Positions 1 to 9,727 are shown, counted from the stretch's first letter. The stretch is 64,000 nucleotides of DNA from Phycisphaerae bacterium (GCA_016927755.1 JAFGLZ010000241.1:62001-126000), one strand, 5' to 3'. Notes: generated by a model from the sequence alone, not told the origin. Numbers and translations are program-made.

Positions 1-1
1 G

Positions 2-1123
2 CGGATGTTCGGCGGGCATAAGCTGGGGCCTCTGAACCCGGAGGGATTCCGCCGGTTCGTCGAGATGGTCCATCGCCGAGGCATGAAACTCATCGTGTAT
101 GCCTCAAGCGGCTTTTTCGAGCGGACCGATCCGGATTCTCGCGATGAGTGGGCCCGGCAACAGGATCTCGTGGAGATCTGCTTTCGCTACGCCCGATGCT
201 CGCCAGCCAGCGCGGGGTGGCGAGCGTATCTGTTGCCGCGGCTGACGCGGATCCTGGACGAGTACGGCGTGGACGGACTGTACAACGACCTCGGCTACAT
301 TCCGCTGGCGGGCAACCCACGTCCCGCGACCAAAGACGAGGTGCTCGCGTTCGAGGAGCGAAATGACTGTGACGGCGCGCTGACGGACCTGCTGGCGCTG
401 ATCTACGCCGAGGTCAAGCGTCGCGGTGGGGTGGTGAAACTGCACTACAGCGCGACGAACTGCCCGCGGACGTCGATGAAGGTGTACGACTACCTGTGGG
501 TGGGTGAGTCGGTTGGGAACGTGGACGAGCTGCGAGAGGCGGTGAAGAACCACGCGCCGTACGTCGTTCCGTGCCTGGACATGAGTCGGGCACGGATCGA
601 GCGAGAGGACGACTTGTACCTGCACGCGATCCCTTACATGCAGTTTCCGCTGCTGCTGGCGGGTCGACCGTTTACGGGCGAGCGGGCGGTGATACCGGGC
701 GTGAAGTATCCGGACGAGAAGCGCTGTTTCTGGACGCGACACTGCCGGGCGATTTGGAGGCAATATCAGGCCCATCCAGATGGGCCACACAGCTACGGTT
801 GGTGGGATTCATGCCCGGGTCGGCCGGAAGCCAAGCCCACGCATGCGCTTTGGCTCAAGCGATACCTCCCGCTCGTGGAGGAGGGGACCTGGGCCTGGCT
901 TGAGATCGGGGACAGCGACCTGTTCAAGGGAGCGCTGCCGGCGGGCGTCGTGGCGTCGGCATTTGCGAATCGCGACCTCTTCCTGGTTCTCGCGAATTAC
1001 GGCAGCTCATCCGTGACGGTTCAGACCTCCGATGCGTTTGTGGCGGTGGAGGCGAAAGGGGCTGCTGCGAGCACGCAGTGGAAGCTGGGGCCACGATCGC
1101 TCGCGATCCTGAGCCGGTGCTGA
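2..1123 (+). CDS. Glycoside hydrolase-like TIM-barrel protein, 5' end outside the window
   Basis: The frame is open from the first in-frame codon, so the N-terminus probably lies upstream and the ATG at 5 is only the first Met in view. The visible 372 residues read like the C-terminal part of an alpha-galactosidase-like (beta/alpha)8 barrel: a strand with GMKLIVYAS, then an acidic strand end YNDLGY that could carry a catalytic Asp, then a barrel strand with YLWVGES. A short beta-rich C-terminal domain follows (NRDLFLVLANYGSSS), as is common in such hydrolases. No family can be fixed by eye. It converges on the phosphodiesterase-like gene with only 7 bases between the stops. Confidence 0.6.
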   Translation, partial: RMFGGHKLGPLNPEGFRRFVEMVHRRGMKLIVYASSGFFERTDPDSRDEWARQQDLVEICFRYARCSPASAGWRAYLLPRLTRILDEYGVDGLYNDLGYIPLAGNPRPATKDEVLAFEERNDCDGALTDLLALIYAEVKRRGGVVKLHYSATNCPRTSMKVYDYLWVGESVGNVDELREAVKNHAPYVVPCLDMSRARIEREDDLYLHAIPYMQFPLLLAGRPFTGERAVIPGVKYPDEKRCFWTRHCRAIWRQYQAHPDGPHSYGWWDSCPGRPEAKPTHALWLKRYLPLVEEGTWAWLEIGDSDLFKGALPAGVVASAFANRDLFLVLANYGSSSVTVQTSDAFVAVEAKGAAASTQWKLGPRSLAILSRC

Positions 1124-1130
1124 CGCGCTC

Positions 1131-2981
1131 TCACGCGGGCTCAAGGCAGTCCATTGCCACGCCGCCCTCGCTGTTCGCGGGCAACGGCCAGCGGAGGGCG
1201 GTGAGGGCCGTCGGCAGGACGTCGGAGATCCTGAGGGGGTAGCGTCGTTCGTATCCGGGGCGGACGCCGGGTCCGGCGAGGAAGCACATGGCGGTCTCGC
1301 TGCCGCGACCGAGGCGTGCCGTGGGCTCGCAGGAGCCGTGATCGCCGAGATAGGGGCCCTGCGCGTCGGTGACGGCTTGGCCATCCGGTGTGGGCTGGAC
1401 GCTTCGGAAGACGCTGTATCCGGGCTGACAATAGAAGCGGATGTCGCCGTCGGTGGGCGCGCCCAGGCCATAGAAGGCGCCGTCTTCTCCGCGAAACACA
1501 TGGGTCATGACGTGCTTGCCGGTCAGCGGGTCCTTCCAGTCTCGCAGGGCGGCGATGACCTCATCTCTCGCGCGTTCGTATTCCGCGCCACGTTCGACGA
1601 TTCCATCGGGGTCGCAGCACTTCTTGTTGATCCAGATCTGCGAGAAGGGGTGTGCGACGGCGCATGTCTTGGACCAATCGATCTCGATCTTGCGGCCTTC
1701 GGTAGCGCTGTGCTTCGTGGCGAGGAATCCGTTGTCGGCGAGGTAGTTGTTGACGTTGACGCTTCGCCGCGAGGGCATGAGTCCGTGGTCGGAGAGGACC
1801 GCGAGGAGGGTGTCGTCATCGACGGCGTCGAGCACGATTCCGACCATCTCGTCGGCGATGCGAAGGATGGACTGATGGATTCGCTCGTAGTAGTCGAAGG
1901 TGTCAGGCTGGAAGAGCGGGCTGTCGGGATCGATCCTTTGAAAGAAGAAGTGGTAGAACTTGTCGAAGGCATGCCACTTGCTGAAGACGGCGGCGTAGCC
2001 CATCCGTTGGGTCAACTCGACTGCGGCACGAGCCTGCCAGACGGCCTGCTGGCGGAACTCGTCCATGAGGCCGTCAGGGTCGATCCATCCGGTGAGCAGG
2101 GCCGAGATGTTCAATGGCTCGGTATATGGTCCGAGCTTCTTGCGAAGACCGGCGGTCAAATCCGTCGGGTCGCCAAAGGCGTCTCTGAGTTGTAACGCCC
2201 CGACGTAGAGGGCAAGCCGTCGGGCGGCGGTCTCGACGACGGTGGGGCGGACGCGAAACTCGCATGCTACCTCGCGGTCTTCCCAGTGCCCTGAACACTC
2301 GATCCAGGGGGTCCACTGTCCTGCGGAGATCTCGGGCAACGTCCGGCCGGTGTCTGAGCAGGTGATGCGGACTCGGTTGCCTTCGATGAGCTCGAGGCCG
2401 AGGGTCAGCCAGGGGGAGTCGAGCTCGTCCAAGGGGCCGACGGCGATTGTTACGCGTCCGGCTTGGTCGACGGGAAGGAGCTCATGCTCGGCCCAGCGGT
2501 AGGGGTCAGCGGGGGTTACACGGTTGCTGAAGAGTCCTCGTGATCGGCAGACGGTCGTGTAGGGGGCGGACTCGCCGGGTGCGCCGTGTCCGCCGATAGC
2601 GGCGTGATGGCGGTCGCTGCGCGGACGTCCGTGGGGGTAGCTGATCGTGGCGGATCGGCGGCCATGGCGGGCGAGTGTCTCCCAGAGCGTTTCAGCGGCG
2701 CACTCTGGGCGTTGGAAGGCGTCGATGTAATCGGTGTAAGGCGAGCCGATGCGGTGCAGGGCGAACTCGCTGATTCCGGTGGTCCACGGTAGGGCGCCTG
2801 TCGAGACGTGGGCCCAGTTCCCGGGGGTCACGCCGGAGGGGTGCGGCAGCACCTTGGCGAAGACGCCTCGGGCGGCAAGGCGCGCGAAGTTCGGCAGGGC
2901 GCCGGAGGCCATGCCCTCGGCGACGAGGTAGGGTATGGCGCCATCCTGGCCAAGTACGATCAGCTTTCCGGTGTGGGTCAT
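1131..2981 (-). CDS. Alkaline phosphatase-superfamily protein (nucleotide pyrophosphatase/phosphodiesterase type)
   Basis: 616 residues. The N-terminus LIVLGQDGA supplies the first metal-binding Asp of the alkaline phosphatase fold, and GVTPGNWA (around residues 49-56) carries the likely Thr nucleophile. The remaining metal ligands are visible as HAFDKFYHFF, LSDHG and LGDHGS. This fits the type I phosphodiesterase/nucleotide pyrophosphatase branch, which hydrolyses phosphate mono- or diesters; the substrate is unknown. There is no signal peptide, so it is probably cytoplasmic. It is last in a minus-strand run behind the GNAT and heparinase-like genes, 21 bases after the GNAT stop. An insert of about 150 residues between the Thr and the second metal site is beta-rich and unassigned. 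Confidence 0.8.
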   Translation of the reverse strand: MTHTGKLIVLGQDGAIPYLVAEGMASGALPNFARLAARGVFAKVLPHPSGVTPGNWAHVSTGALPWTTGISEFALHRIGSPYTDYIDAFQRPECAAETLWETLARHGRRSATISYPHGRPRSDRHHAAIGGHGAPGESAPYTTVCRSRGLFSNRVTPADPYRWAEHELLPVDQAGRVTIAVGPLDELDSPWLTLGLELIEGNRVRITCSDTGRTLPEISAGQWTPWIECSGHWEDREVACEFRVRPTVVETAARRLALYVGALQLRDAFGDPTDLTAGLRKKLGPYTEPLNISALLTGWIDPDGLMDEFRQQAVWQARAAVELTQRMGYAAVFSKWHAFDKFYHFFFQRIDPDSPLFQPDTFDYYERIHQSILRIADEMVGIVLDAVDDDTLLAVLSDHGLMPSRRSVNVNNYLADNGFLATKHSATEGRKIEIDWSKTCAVAHPFSQIWINKKCCDPDGIVERGAEYERARDEVIAALRDWKDPLTGKHVMTHVFRGEDGAFYGLGAPTDGDIRFYCQPGYSVFRSVQPTPDGQAVTDAQGPYLGDHGSCEPTARLGRGSETAMCFLAGPGVRPGYERRYPLRISDVLPTALTALRWPLPANSEGGVAMDCLEPA

Positions 2982-3002
2982 GATCTATCCCAGGTTGTCA
3001 TG

Positions 3003-3488
3003 TCACAGTTGCAGGTAGTATCGCTGAAAGCCAATGATGGGCTTGAAGCCCGCACGCTCGTACATCTTACGCGCGGGGGCGTGTCCATCGTTGAGAGCGG
3101 TCTGGACCTCGGCGGTGCTCATGCCGCGTCGGCGAAGCTCATCGAGGATGAACTCGATCTGGCGGGGGCCGTATCCCTGGCCGCGAACGTCGGGATGCAC
3201 GCCGTTGTGGCCGATCTCGCCGATTCCGGTTGCGGTGTCGACGTGGAGGCAGCAGAAGGCGAGGACGCGTCCATCGACCTCGGTGACGAAGCTGTTGGCC
3301 GGTTCGGCGAACAGCTCCTGGCGGACCTCGGCCGTCTTGTGCTCCTGCCAGGGCTTTCCGCCGATGAGGCGGTCGTATGTCCGCTCGCGGAGGCAGGCCA
3401 GCCCGATGCTCCAGATTCGTCGGATGATGTCGTCGACGGCCGGCCAGTCTTCCGGGCGGATGGGTCGGATGTTTCCGTGCTGGGTCAT
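3003..3488 (-). CDS. GNAT family N-acetyltransferase
   Basis: 161 residues, the normal size for a single GNAT domain. The acetyl-CoA pyrophosphate-binding signature is present as VRGQGYG (around residue 107), preceded by the strand IGEIGHNGVHPD and followed by helix IEFILDEL. The C-terminal ARKMYERAGF is the usual beta5-alpha4 segment of the fold. It should transfer an acetyl group from acetyl-CoA to an amine; the acceptor cannot be read from sequence. It sits between the heparinase-like and phosphodiesterase-like genes on the same strand, 69 and 21 bases away, so co-transcription is likely. Confidence 0.85.
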   Translation of the reverse strand: MTQHGNIRPIRPEDWPAVDDIIRRIWSIGLACLRERTYDRLIGGKPWQEHKTAEVRQELFAEPANSFVTEVDGRVLAFCCLHVDTATGIGEIGHNGVHPDVRGQGYGPRQIEFILDELRRRGMSTAEVQTALNDGHAPARKMYERAGFKPIIGFQRYYLQL

Positions 3489-3557
3489 GTACGGACTACC
3501 TGTCGACCGCGGCAGAGGGTTTGGGCAGACCGCCGGGGGGGCGGTGCCGTCCTCGCC

Positions 3558-6383
3558 CTACTGTTTCCAGAAGGACTGTCCCTTGACGGCGATCTCGGCG
3601 ATGTCGTCGAGGTTGCCGGAGGCCACGACGGGCTTGCCCTTGTCGTCGAAGCGGAGTTCGACGTAGTCGGTCAGCTTCTTGAGACGAACCGTGACGTCCC
3701 CGACGGCAAGGGCTGCGCCTCGGCAGATCGCGATCCGGTCGATCTTTCCGTCCGGTGACGTCCGGACGACGCAGAGATCGCCGTCGTACTTCAGATTCCA
3801 CGCCTTCTGGATCAGTTCGGCGCCCATCGCCCATGCGGGACGGAGGCCGGCGGCGTTCTCGACGTCCGCGGCGACGATGAGGTCCCGGCGACCATTGTTG
3901 AGCTGGAGTTCCACTGCGACGTTGTTGTCCGGATACGCCTTGCCGGAGGCATCCTCCAGGGGGAGTCGGCGTATGCGGGCGAGGTTGGGGGTTTTCTCAT
4001 ACGGCTCGATGACGGCGAGGAAGGTCGAGGCGAGGGGGGCCTTTTCGGCGGCGCGTCGGATCATGATTCTGGGGATCCAGGCCTCCTGGGTGGAATCGAA
4101 GATGCCCTGCATGACCCATGCCTCGGCGGTGGATGCGGCCGCGTCGTTGGTGAGGTCGGTGTATCGGAGATGGACCTGGGCGTCCTTTGGCAGGTAGCCG
4201 TAGCGGTCTTCGATGGCCCAGTCGACGCTCCATCCCGGTTTTGCGGCGCGGTCGCACTGGAAGTTCCGCATGAGCGTGGCGTGGCCGTAGGGTTCGCCCG
4301 GTTGGAGCGAGAGCCCCGTGGGTGTGATCTTGCCGAAGTGGCTGTGGACAAACTTGGCGTGGTCCGTGCCGCCGACGACGCGAAAGACGTCGAAGACGTA
4401 GAAGTCGTTGTCGGAGAGGTCGACGGACAGGACGGTGCGCTCGTACTGTTTTCCGCCGATGAGGGCGGGATCGGAGGCGCGGATGGCTCGGAACTGCTTG
4501 CCGTCGGCCCAGAGGGTCGTTCGACCGGCGGAGACGGCCTGCGAGTTGCCGTCGACGACTACGGTGTTGTGGGATGCGGTCATGACATACCAGCCGAACT
4601 TCTCACCGCCCCAACCGCCGAATTGGACGGGGGGGTAGCCAAAGTCGGGCATGAGGTCGAGCCCCTTGGCGAAGAGGCCAAGGTTCATGCCGTCGCGATG
4701 GGCATGGCTTCCTCCGGCGTCGTAGTCGAGCCACACGGCACGGGCGTGGTTGCCCTGGCCCGAGCGGAGGACCGCGATGCGCCATTCCTGCTTGTTGACG
4801 CCGTCGAGCTTGGGGGTGGGTCCTTCGCGTTGAATGACCTGGGCGACGCGTTTCTGAAAAGCCTGCGCGTCAGTGGCCAGGATGTCGTAGGGAAGCCCGT
4901 CGAGTTTGTTGTCGTTGGCGTGATAGAGGACCTGAACGAACGCCGGATCGTTCGTGAGCTCGTAGAGCTTCCAGAAGAAGGTGAAACTGGAGGGCTGGAG
5001 GGAGCCGGGGCGGTCGAAGCTCGTGCCCGCATAGTGCGTTACTTGGCCCGCGAAATACCCTGAGTCGCCGGACTGCGGGTAGTACTTGCCGAGGCACCAC
5101 GTGTCGATGTGGAACCGGAAGGCTCGATGTAGGCGGGGGTGGCGGCTGTAAACGTCGGCCAGGAAGCCGGGCTCGAGTCTGGAGAGGCGGCCGAGGAATT
5201 CCGCCAGGGACCTTGGGCCGATGGTGGTGTAGCCGGCCAGGCCCTTCTCACCGGTCATTCCGTCAACGCGGGTCGCCTTCGTGACGATACCGTCGATGAG
5301 GGCGTGGATCTCCTTGCGGTTCTTGGGCCAGGCGAGGACGGCCTGGATGACGGTCAGCGCGACGTCGGTTCTAGGGTAGTTCGAGAGGATCTTGTCGCGG
5401 TGCTGGATGGTGTCCCGTAGGATGCAATCCTCAATATTGCGCTGGATGTCGGCGAAGGTGGCCTTTGGATTGGGGAGCTTGTACTGCTCGGCCTTGCTGG
5501 CCAAGAACTGGACGAGGAACTTGTCTGTTCTGATGGCGTCGAAGATCTGGTCGTAGGCGAGGGCCAGGAGTCGGACCTCCTCGCAGGCGTCGTGCCAGGT
5601 GGAGACGTATCCGCGATCGCCTCGGCGCTCGTAGACCCATCCCTGCTTGTGAAAGTCGTGCGTCGGGTAGAGGTCGGCCACGCGGTCGAGGAGGATGCCC
5701 GCGCGGTGGGCGTAGCCCTCGTCACCGGTGACGACGTAAGCCTGGGCGAGCTTGACGACGCCGTCGACGATGGCTTGCTTCCACTGGCCGTAGATCAGGT
5801 AGGTTCCGATGAACCGCCAGCGATTCTTGCCCTCGACGTATCCATTGCCGTCGTCGACGCCGAAGAGATGCTTGGGGTCGGCGGCGTCGGGGTGCTTTGC
5901 GCTAACCAGGAGGGATCGATCGGCCTTCTTCGGGTCGAATGCGCCGTGATCGTCGAGGCCGGACTTGTAGAACTTGGCGAAGTCATTGGTTGGGAAGAGC
6001 TGGCCGCAGTGAGGGCAACGGACCTTCCAGGGGCGATTGAGGGCGTCGATCTCCCAGTTGTACATCGGGACGCGTTTCTTGCAGGCGGGGCAGAAGCCGC
6101 TGGACCAGACCATCCAGGAGCGGTCGATGGTGCTGGCGAACATGAGATCCCAAAGCTCGTCGTGGGTGTACTTCATCCAGGGTTCGGCGGCGCGGATGAT
6201 GTCCTTGCGGACTGCTTGGGCCCAGTCGTACTTCTTAGCGTTGGCCCGGGCGTTGGCGATTAACTCGGCGGGGAACAGGGCGCTGGCCTCCTTTGACGGG
6301 GGCCGGCTGGTCGAGGAGGAATCGGCGAGGAGATGCGTGCAGAGACAGAAGGTGGCCAAGACCACGGTCCAGAAGGCGTTCAT
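3558..6383 (-). CDS. Secreted heparinase II/III-like polysaccharide lyase
   Basis: I place the start at the ATG at 6383 rather than the longer 6578 ORF. It has a good ribosome site (GGGAGGT about 8 bases upstream) and begins a clean signal peptide (MNAFWTVVLATFCLCTHLLA). The mature protein is about 920 residues. Two CxxC pairs (CPACKK and CPHCGQ, roughly residues 95-135) form a probable structural zinc site before an alpha/alpha barrel. The C-terminal beta-sandwich shows heparinase II/III features GGSHAHRDG and SHNTVVVDG. The family cleaves uronic-acid polysaccharides by beta-elimination; the substrate here is unknown. It is transcribed away from the ABC importer, so products may feed that transporter (inference). 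Confidence 0.85.
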   Translation of the reverse strand: MNAFWTVVLATFCLCTHLLADSSSTSRPPSKEASALFPAELIANARANAKKYDWAQAVRKDIIRAAEPWMKYTHDELWDLMFASTIDRSWMVWSSGFCPACKKRVPMYNWEIDALNRPWKVRCPHCGQLFPTNDFAKFYKSGLDDHGAFDPKKADRSLLVSAKHPDAADPKHLFGVDDGNGYVEGKNRWRFIGTYLIYGQWKQAIVDGVVKLAQAYVVTGDEGYAHRAGILLDRVADLYPTHDFHKQGWVYERRGDRGYVSTWHDACEEVRLLALAYDQIFDAIRTDKFLVQFLASKAEQYKLPNPKATFADIQRNIEDCILRDTIQHRDKILSNYPRTDVALTVIQAVLAWPKNRKEIHALIDGIVTKATRVDGMTGEKGLAGYTTIGPRSLAEFLGRLSRLEPGFLADVYSRHPRLHRAFRFHIDTWCLGKYYPQSGDSGYFAGQVTHYAGTSFDRPGSLQPSSFTFFWKLYELTNDPAFVQVLYHANDNKLDGLPYDILATDAQAFQKRVAQVIQREGPTPKLDGVNKQEWRIAVLRSGQGNHARAVWLDYDAGGSHAHRDGMNLGLFAKGLDLMPDFGYPPVQFGGWGGEKFGWYVMTASHNTVVVDGNSQAVSAGRTTLWADGKQFRAIRASDPALIGGKQYERTVLSVDLSDNDFYVFDVFRVVGGTDHAKFVHSHFGKITPTGLSLQPGEPYGHATLMRNFQCDRAAKPGWSVDWAIEDRYGYLPKDAQVHLRYTDLTNDAAASTAEAWVMQGIFDSTQEAWIPRIMIRRAAEKAPLASTFLAVIEPYEKTPNLARIRRLPLEDASGKAYPDNNVAVELQLNNGRRDLIVAADVENAAGLRPAWAMGAELIQKAWNLKYDGDLCVVRTSPDGKIDRIAICRGAALAVGDVTVRLKKLTDYVELRFDDKGKPVVASGNLDDIAEIAVKGQSFWKQ

Positions 6384-6533
6384 CCGTGAGACCTCCCAAT
6401 ACGTCGGGCACCGGGGCAGCAGACGGTGCGGCTCGATCGCCGCGTGCCCAAGAGTATCCGCCACCGGAGCGAACCGATCAAGCGTGATTAGCCAGGCGTG
6501 CGGGCCGCATGGCTGCGTCCGGTGACACCGCGC

Positions 6534-6562
6534 TTGACGCGGCAGCATGACGACGGTGTAGT
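6534..6562 (+). promoter_or_regulatory. Candidate sigma70 promoter of the ABC importer operon
   Basis: TTGACG, a 17-base spacer, then TGTAGT. The predicted transcript start lies about 12 bases before the permease ATG, which leaves almost no leader and matches the absence of a Shine-Dalgarno sequence there. The -10 box is weak (4 of 6). Confidence 0.45.
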
Positions 6563-6580
6563 AGTGGCCCGAAACCACCC

Positions 6581-7453
6581 ATGTTCAAGCGACGTGATCT
6601 GACAGGCTGGCTGTTCGCATCCCCAATCCTCATCGGACTGGTCGTGTTTACGATCTATCCGTTCATCGCATCACTGTATCTGAGCTTCTGCGACTACGAC
6701 ATCTTTACGCCGCCGCGGTGGGTCGGGCTGACGAACTACGTCACGCTTTTCACGGAGGATCCGCTGTTCTGGAAGTCGCTTCAGAACGTGCTGTACTACA
6801 CGGCTTTCGCGGTACCGCTGAGTATCGTGTTTGGCGTGGTTCTGGCGCTTCTGCTGGACGCCAACATCCGGGGATTGAGCGTCTATCGGACGATCTTCTT
6901 CTTGCCGTCCATCGTGCCGATCGTGGCGAGCAGCGTTCTGTGGCTGTGGCTGCTGAACCCGAAGATCGGGCTCGTGAACCTGATGCTGAAGACGGTCGGG
7001 GTGGAGGGGCCCGGGTGGCTGAACGACCCGGATTGGTCGAAGCCGTCGCTGATCATCATGGCGGTGTGGGGCGTCGGGCATTTCATGATCATCTATCTGG
7101 CGGGGCTGAAGGATATTCCTGTATCGCTGTATGAGGCGTCGATGGTGGACGGGGCGAGCGCGTGGCAGCGGGTTCGGCACATCACGCTTCCGATGCTGAC
7201 GCCGGTGATCTTCTTTCACCTGGTGATGGGGCTGATCGCCTCGTTTCAGTACTTCACGCAGGCCTTCGTGATGACGGCGGGGGGGCCGTTGGATTCGACG
7301 CTCTTCTATGCGCTTCATCTCTTCTTCGAGGCGTTCGCGTATCTCAAGATGGGATATGCGTCGGCGATGGCGTGGGTGTTGTTTCTGATCGTGGTGTGCG
7401 TGACGGCGCTGGTTTTCAGGAGCCAGGGCCGGTGGGTGCACTATGGGCGGTGA
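6581..7453 (+). CDS. ABC sugar transporter permease, MalF/UgpA type
   Basis: 290 residues with about six membrane segments. The first is at residues 10-30 (LFASPILIGLVVFTIYPFI). The family N-terminus LTGWLFASPI and the cytoplasmic EAA loop (YEASMVDGASAWQRVRHITLPML) mark it as an inner-membrane subunit of a carbohydrate importer of the CUT1 class. It is the first gene of a three-gene operon; its last 11 bases overlap the start of the solute-binding protein. No ATPase gene is present nearby, so a shared MsmX/UgpC-like ATPase encoded elsewhere must drive it (inference from the family). Confidence 0.92.
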   Translation: MFKRRDLTGWLFASPILIGLVVFTIYPFIASLYLSFCDYDIFTPPRWVGLTNYVTLFTEDPLFWKSLQNVLYYTAFAVPLSIVFGVVLALLLDANIRGLSVYRTIFFLPSIVPIVASSVLWLWLLNPKIGLVNLMLKTVGVEGPGWLNDPDWSKPSLIIMAVWGVGHFMIIYLAGLKDIPVSLYEASMVDGASAWQRVRHITLPMLTPVIFFHLVMGLIASFQYFTQAFVMTAGGPLDSTLFYALHLFFEAFAYLKMGYASAMAWVLFLIVVCVTALVFRSQGRWVHYGR

Positions 7454-8870
7454 CATGCTCGACGGATCGGCGAAGACGGGGCGCGTGCTTCGCGGGGTTC
7501 AGGTGATCGCCGCGATGGCGGCGACGGTCTTCGTTGGCTGGCTGTTCGTGGCGTATTCGGCTCCTAGTCGGCAGACGTATCCGGAGCGCGAGAAGGTCGT
7601 GTTCTGGCATATGTGGACGAGCAACTGGGCGGACGTGATCAACCAGATCGTGGATCGGTACAACCGGAGCCAAGACCGGTATGAGGTGGTGCCGCTGATT
7701 ATCACCGGTGGCGGGGCGGTTCAGGGAGGGGCGGTGGGGGCGGATCTGAAGACGATGATCGCGGCGGCGGGGGGAGATCCTCCAGACTGCATGGGTCAGT
7801 GGGAGATGGTGATTCCGGCGTGGGCGGAACGGGGGGTGCTGACGCCGCTGGACACGCTGATGAAGCCCGGTGAGTGGGAGGACCTGAAGAAGCGGCTGTA
7901 CCCGGCGGTGCTGAACATCGGGTTGTACAAGGGCCACTTCTACGGCCTGTCGACGGGGATGAACACGTGGGCGATGTACTACCGTCCGAGTCACTTCATC
8001 AAGGCGGGTCTGGATCCGAACCGATTCCCGACGACGCTGGAGGAGCTGGACGAGGTCGCGGACAAGCTCTACACGTACGATGACGAGGGGAACATCTCGC
8101 GGATCGGCTTCGCGCCGGAGTGGCTGAATCAGTGGATCGCGGTGTTTGGGGGGAGCCTGTACGACTATGGCAAGTCGGAGCTGACCATCACGAATCCGCG
8201 AAACGTCGACGCGCTGCAGTACATCGTGAGTTACAGCAACCGATACACGTTCGACGCGCTGCTCAAGTTCAAGAGCGGCTTGCCGAGCACGTTCGCGGCG
8301 AGTTGGCCGTTCATCAGCGGGGCGTTCTCGATTTGCGTGGACGGGCAGTGGCGGATCGAGCAGTTGCGGCAGTACGCTCCGGAGCTGGACTACAAGACGG
8401 CGCCGATTCCTCCGCCGAAGGGCGGCAAGAAGCTGGCGTGCTGGTCGAACGGCAACTTCATGATCGTTCCGACGGAGGCGAAGAACAAGGCGGGGGCGAT
8501 GGACTTCATCCGCTTCTGGTCGGGGATGGACGACCCGGTTCGGGCGGCGGAGTTCTACACATGGGGCGGATGGCTGCCGATCGTGCCGGAGATTGCACGG
8601 GCGCCGGTCTACCAGGCGTACCTGAAGAAGTACCCGGAGTTCCGTACGTTCGTGGAGGTGATGGCGTCGCCCAACGTGCAGGTCACGCCGCCGACGCCGG
8701 TGCAGGCGTTCCTGAATCAGCGGCTGGGCTGGGTCGAGGATGCGGCTTGCCGAGGGGTGCTGACGCCGCAGGCAGCGTTGGAGCAGTTGGACAGGGATGT
8801 CCGGCGGGAATTGAAGAATATGCGGTTGCCGGGACGCTCGGTTTCGGGCGATTCACGCGCGGAGAAGTGA
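7443..8870 (+). CDS. Extracellular solute-binding protein, family 1 (sugar importer)
   Basis: 475 residues of the MalE/UgpB-like fold, starting with VVFWHMWTSNWADV and containing a long bilobal ligand-binding region. The N-terminus has a hydrophobic segment (residues 20-40, VIAAMAATVFVGWLFVAY) but no lipobox Cys and no clear cleavage site, so it may be membrane-anchored rather than a lipoprotein. The start overlaps the permease stop (ATGGGCGGTGA); a second ATG at 7455 would also work. It lies between the two permeases, unlike the common order with the binding protein first. It should capture oligosaccharides in the periplasm. Confidence 0.88.
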   Translation: MGGDMLDGSAKTGRVLRGVQVIAAMAATVFVGWLFVAYSAPSRQTYPEREKVVFWHMWTSNWADVINQIVDRYNRSQDRYEVVPLIITGGGAVQGGAVGADLKTMIAAAGGDPPDCMGQWEMVIPAWAERGVLTPLDTLMKPGEWEDLKKRLYPAVLNIGLYKGHFYGLSTGMNTWAMYYRPSHFIKAGLDPNRFPTTLEELDEVADKLYTYDDEGNISRIGFAPEWLNQWIAVFGGSLYDYGKSELTITNPRNVDALQYIVSYSNRYTFDALLKFKSGLPSTFAASWPFISGAFSICVDGQWRIEQLRQYAPELDYKTAPIPPPKGGKKLACWSNGNFMIVPTEAKNKAGAMDFIRFWSGMDDPVRAAEFYTWGGWLPIVPEIARAPVYQAYLKKYPEFRTFVEVMASPNVQVTPPTPVQAFLNQRLGWVEDAACRGVLTPQAALEQLDRDVRRELKNMRLPGRSVSGDSRAEK

Positions 8871-9727
8871 TGCAGCGGTTGCCCTGGTATTCGAGACTCG
8901 CGGTCCATGCGGTGCTCATCGCGCTGGCTGTGCCGTTCACGCTGCCGCTCGTGTGGATGGTGAGCACGAGCTTGAAGGGCAAGGAGCAGGTATTCGCGAG
9001 GGAGGTCCACACGTCGGTGTCGGGTTTGGCGAAGGAGCTGTGGCCGAGCCCGATTCGATTGAGGAACTACTCGGAGGGGCTCCAGTACGTGCCATTCCCG
9101 CTGTATCTCCGGAACACGCTGTTGTTGTGCTTCCTGAACGTGCTGGGAGCGGTGGCGTCGAGCGCGATCGCGGCGTACGCGTTCGCGAAGCTGGAATGGC
9201 GGGGTCGCAGCGTGGTGTTCGGGATCGTGATCGCCACGATGATCCTTCCGAACGAGGTTAGGCTGATACCGACATTCGCTCTGTTCAGGTGGCTGGGCTG
9301 GTATGGGACGTACCTGCCGCTGTTCATTCCGGCGTTTTTCGGGAACGCGTTCTACATCTTTTTACTGAGGCAGTTCTTCCGGACGATCCCGGACGAGATG
9401 TGCGACGCAGCGCGGATCGACGGTTGCAGCGAGTGGGGGATTCTGTGGCGGATGGTGCTGCCGCTGGGCAAGCCGGCGCTGGCAACGTGCGCGTTGTTTC
9501 AGTTCCTCTACACGTGGAACGACTTCAACGGTCCGCTGATCTACCTGACCGACCAGAGCAAGTACACGCTGGCATACGGTTTGCAGCAGTTCCTGGGCGC
9601 GTTCGGCAGCGAGTGGGCCCTATTGATGGCGGCAACCACGGTCTTCACGGTGCCGATCATCATCCTGTTCTTCCTGGCGCAGCGGACGTTCATCCAGGGC
9701 ATCGCCACGACGGGGGCGAAGGGGTAG
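8870..9727 (+). CDS. ABC sugar transporter permease, MalG type
   Basis: I use the ATG at 8870, which shares its A with the TGA of the binding-protein gene (TGATG, translational coupling). The longer ORF from 8120 is a shadow of the binding protein. 285 residues with about six membrane segments (first at residues 8-28). The EAA loop DEMCDAARIDGCSEWGILW followed by LPLGKPAL is diagnostic for CUT1 permeases. It completes the permease pair of the importer. Its stop codon lies inside a 10-bp inverted repeat that may end the operon transcript. Confidence 0.92.
   Translation: MQRLPWYSRLAVHAVLIALAVPFTLPLVWMVSTSLKGKEQVFAREVHTSVSGLAKELWPSPIRLRNYSEGLQYVPFPLYLRNTLLLCFLNVLGAVASSAIAAYAFAKLEWRGRSVVFGIVIATMILPNEVRLIPTFALFRWLGWYGTYLPLFIPAFFGNAFYIFLLRQFFRTIPDEMCDAARIDGCSEWGILWRMVLPLGKPALATCALFQFLYTWNDFNGPLIYLTDQSKYTLAYGLQQFLGAFGSEWALLMAATTVFTVPIIILFFLAQRTFIQGIATTGAKG

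Noticed and set aside
8120-8869. N-terminal half of the 535-aa ORF ending at 9727
   Set aside because: It is a shadow of the solute-binding protein; the true MalG-type permease begins at 8870 with a coupled TGATG.
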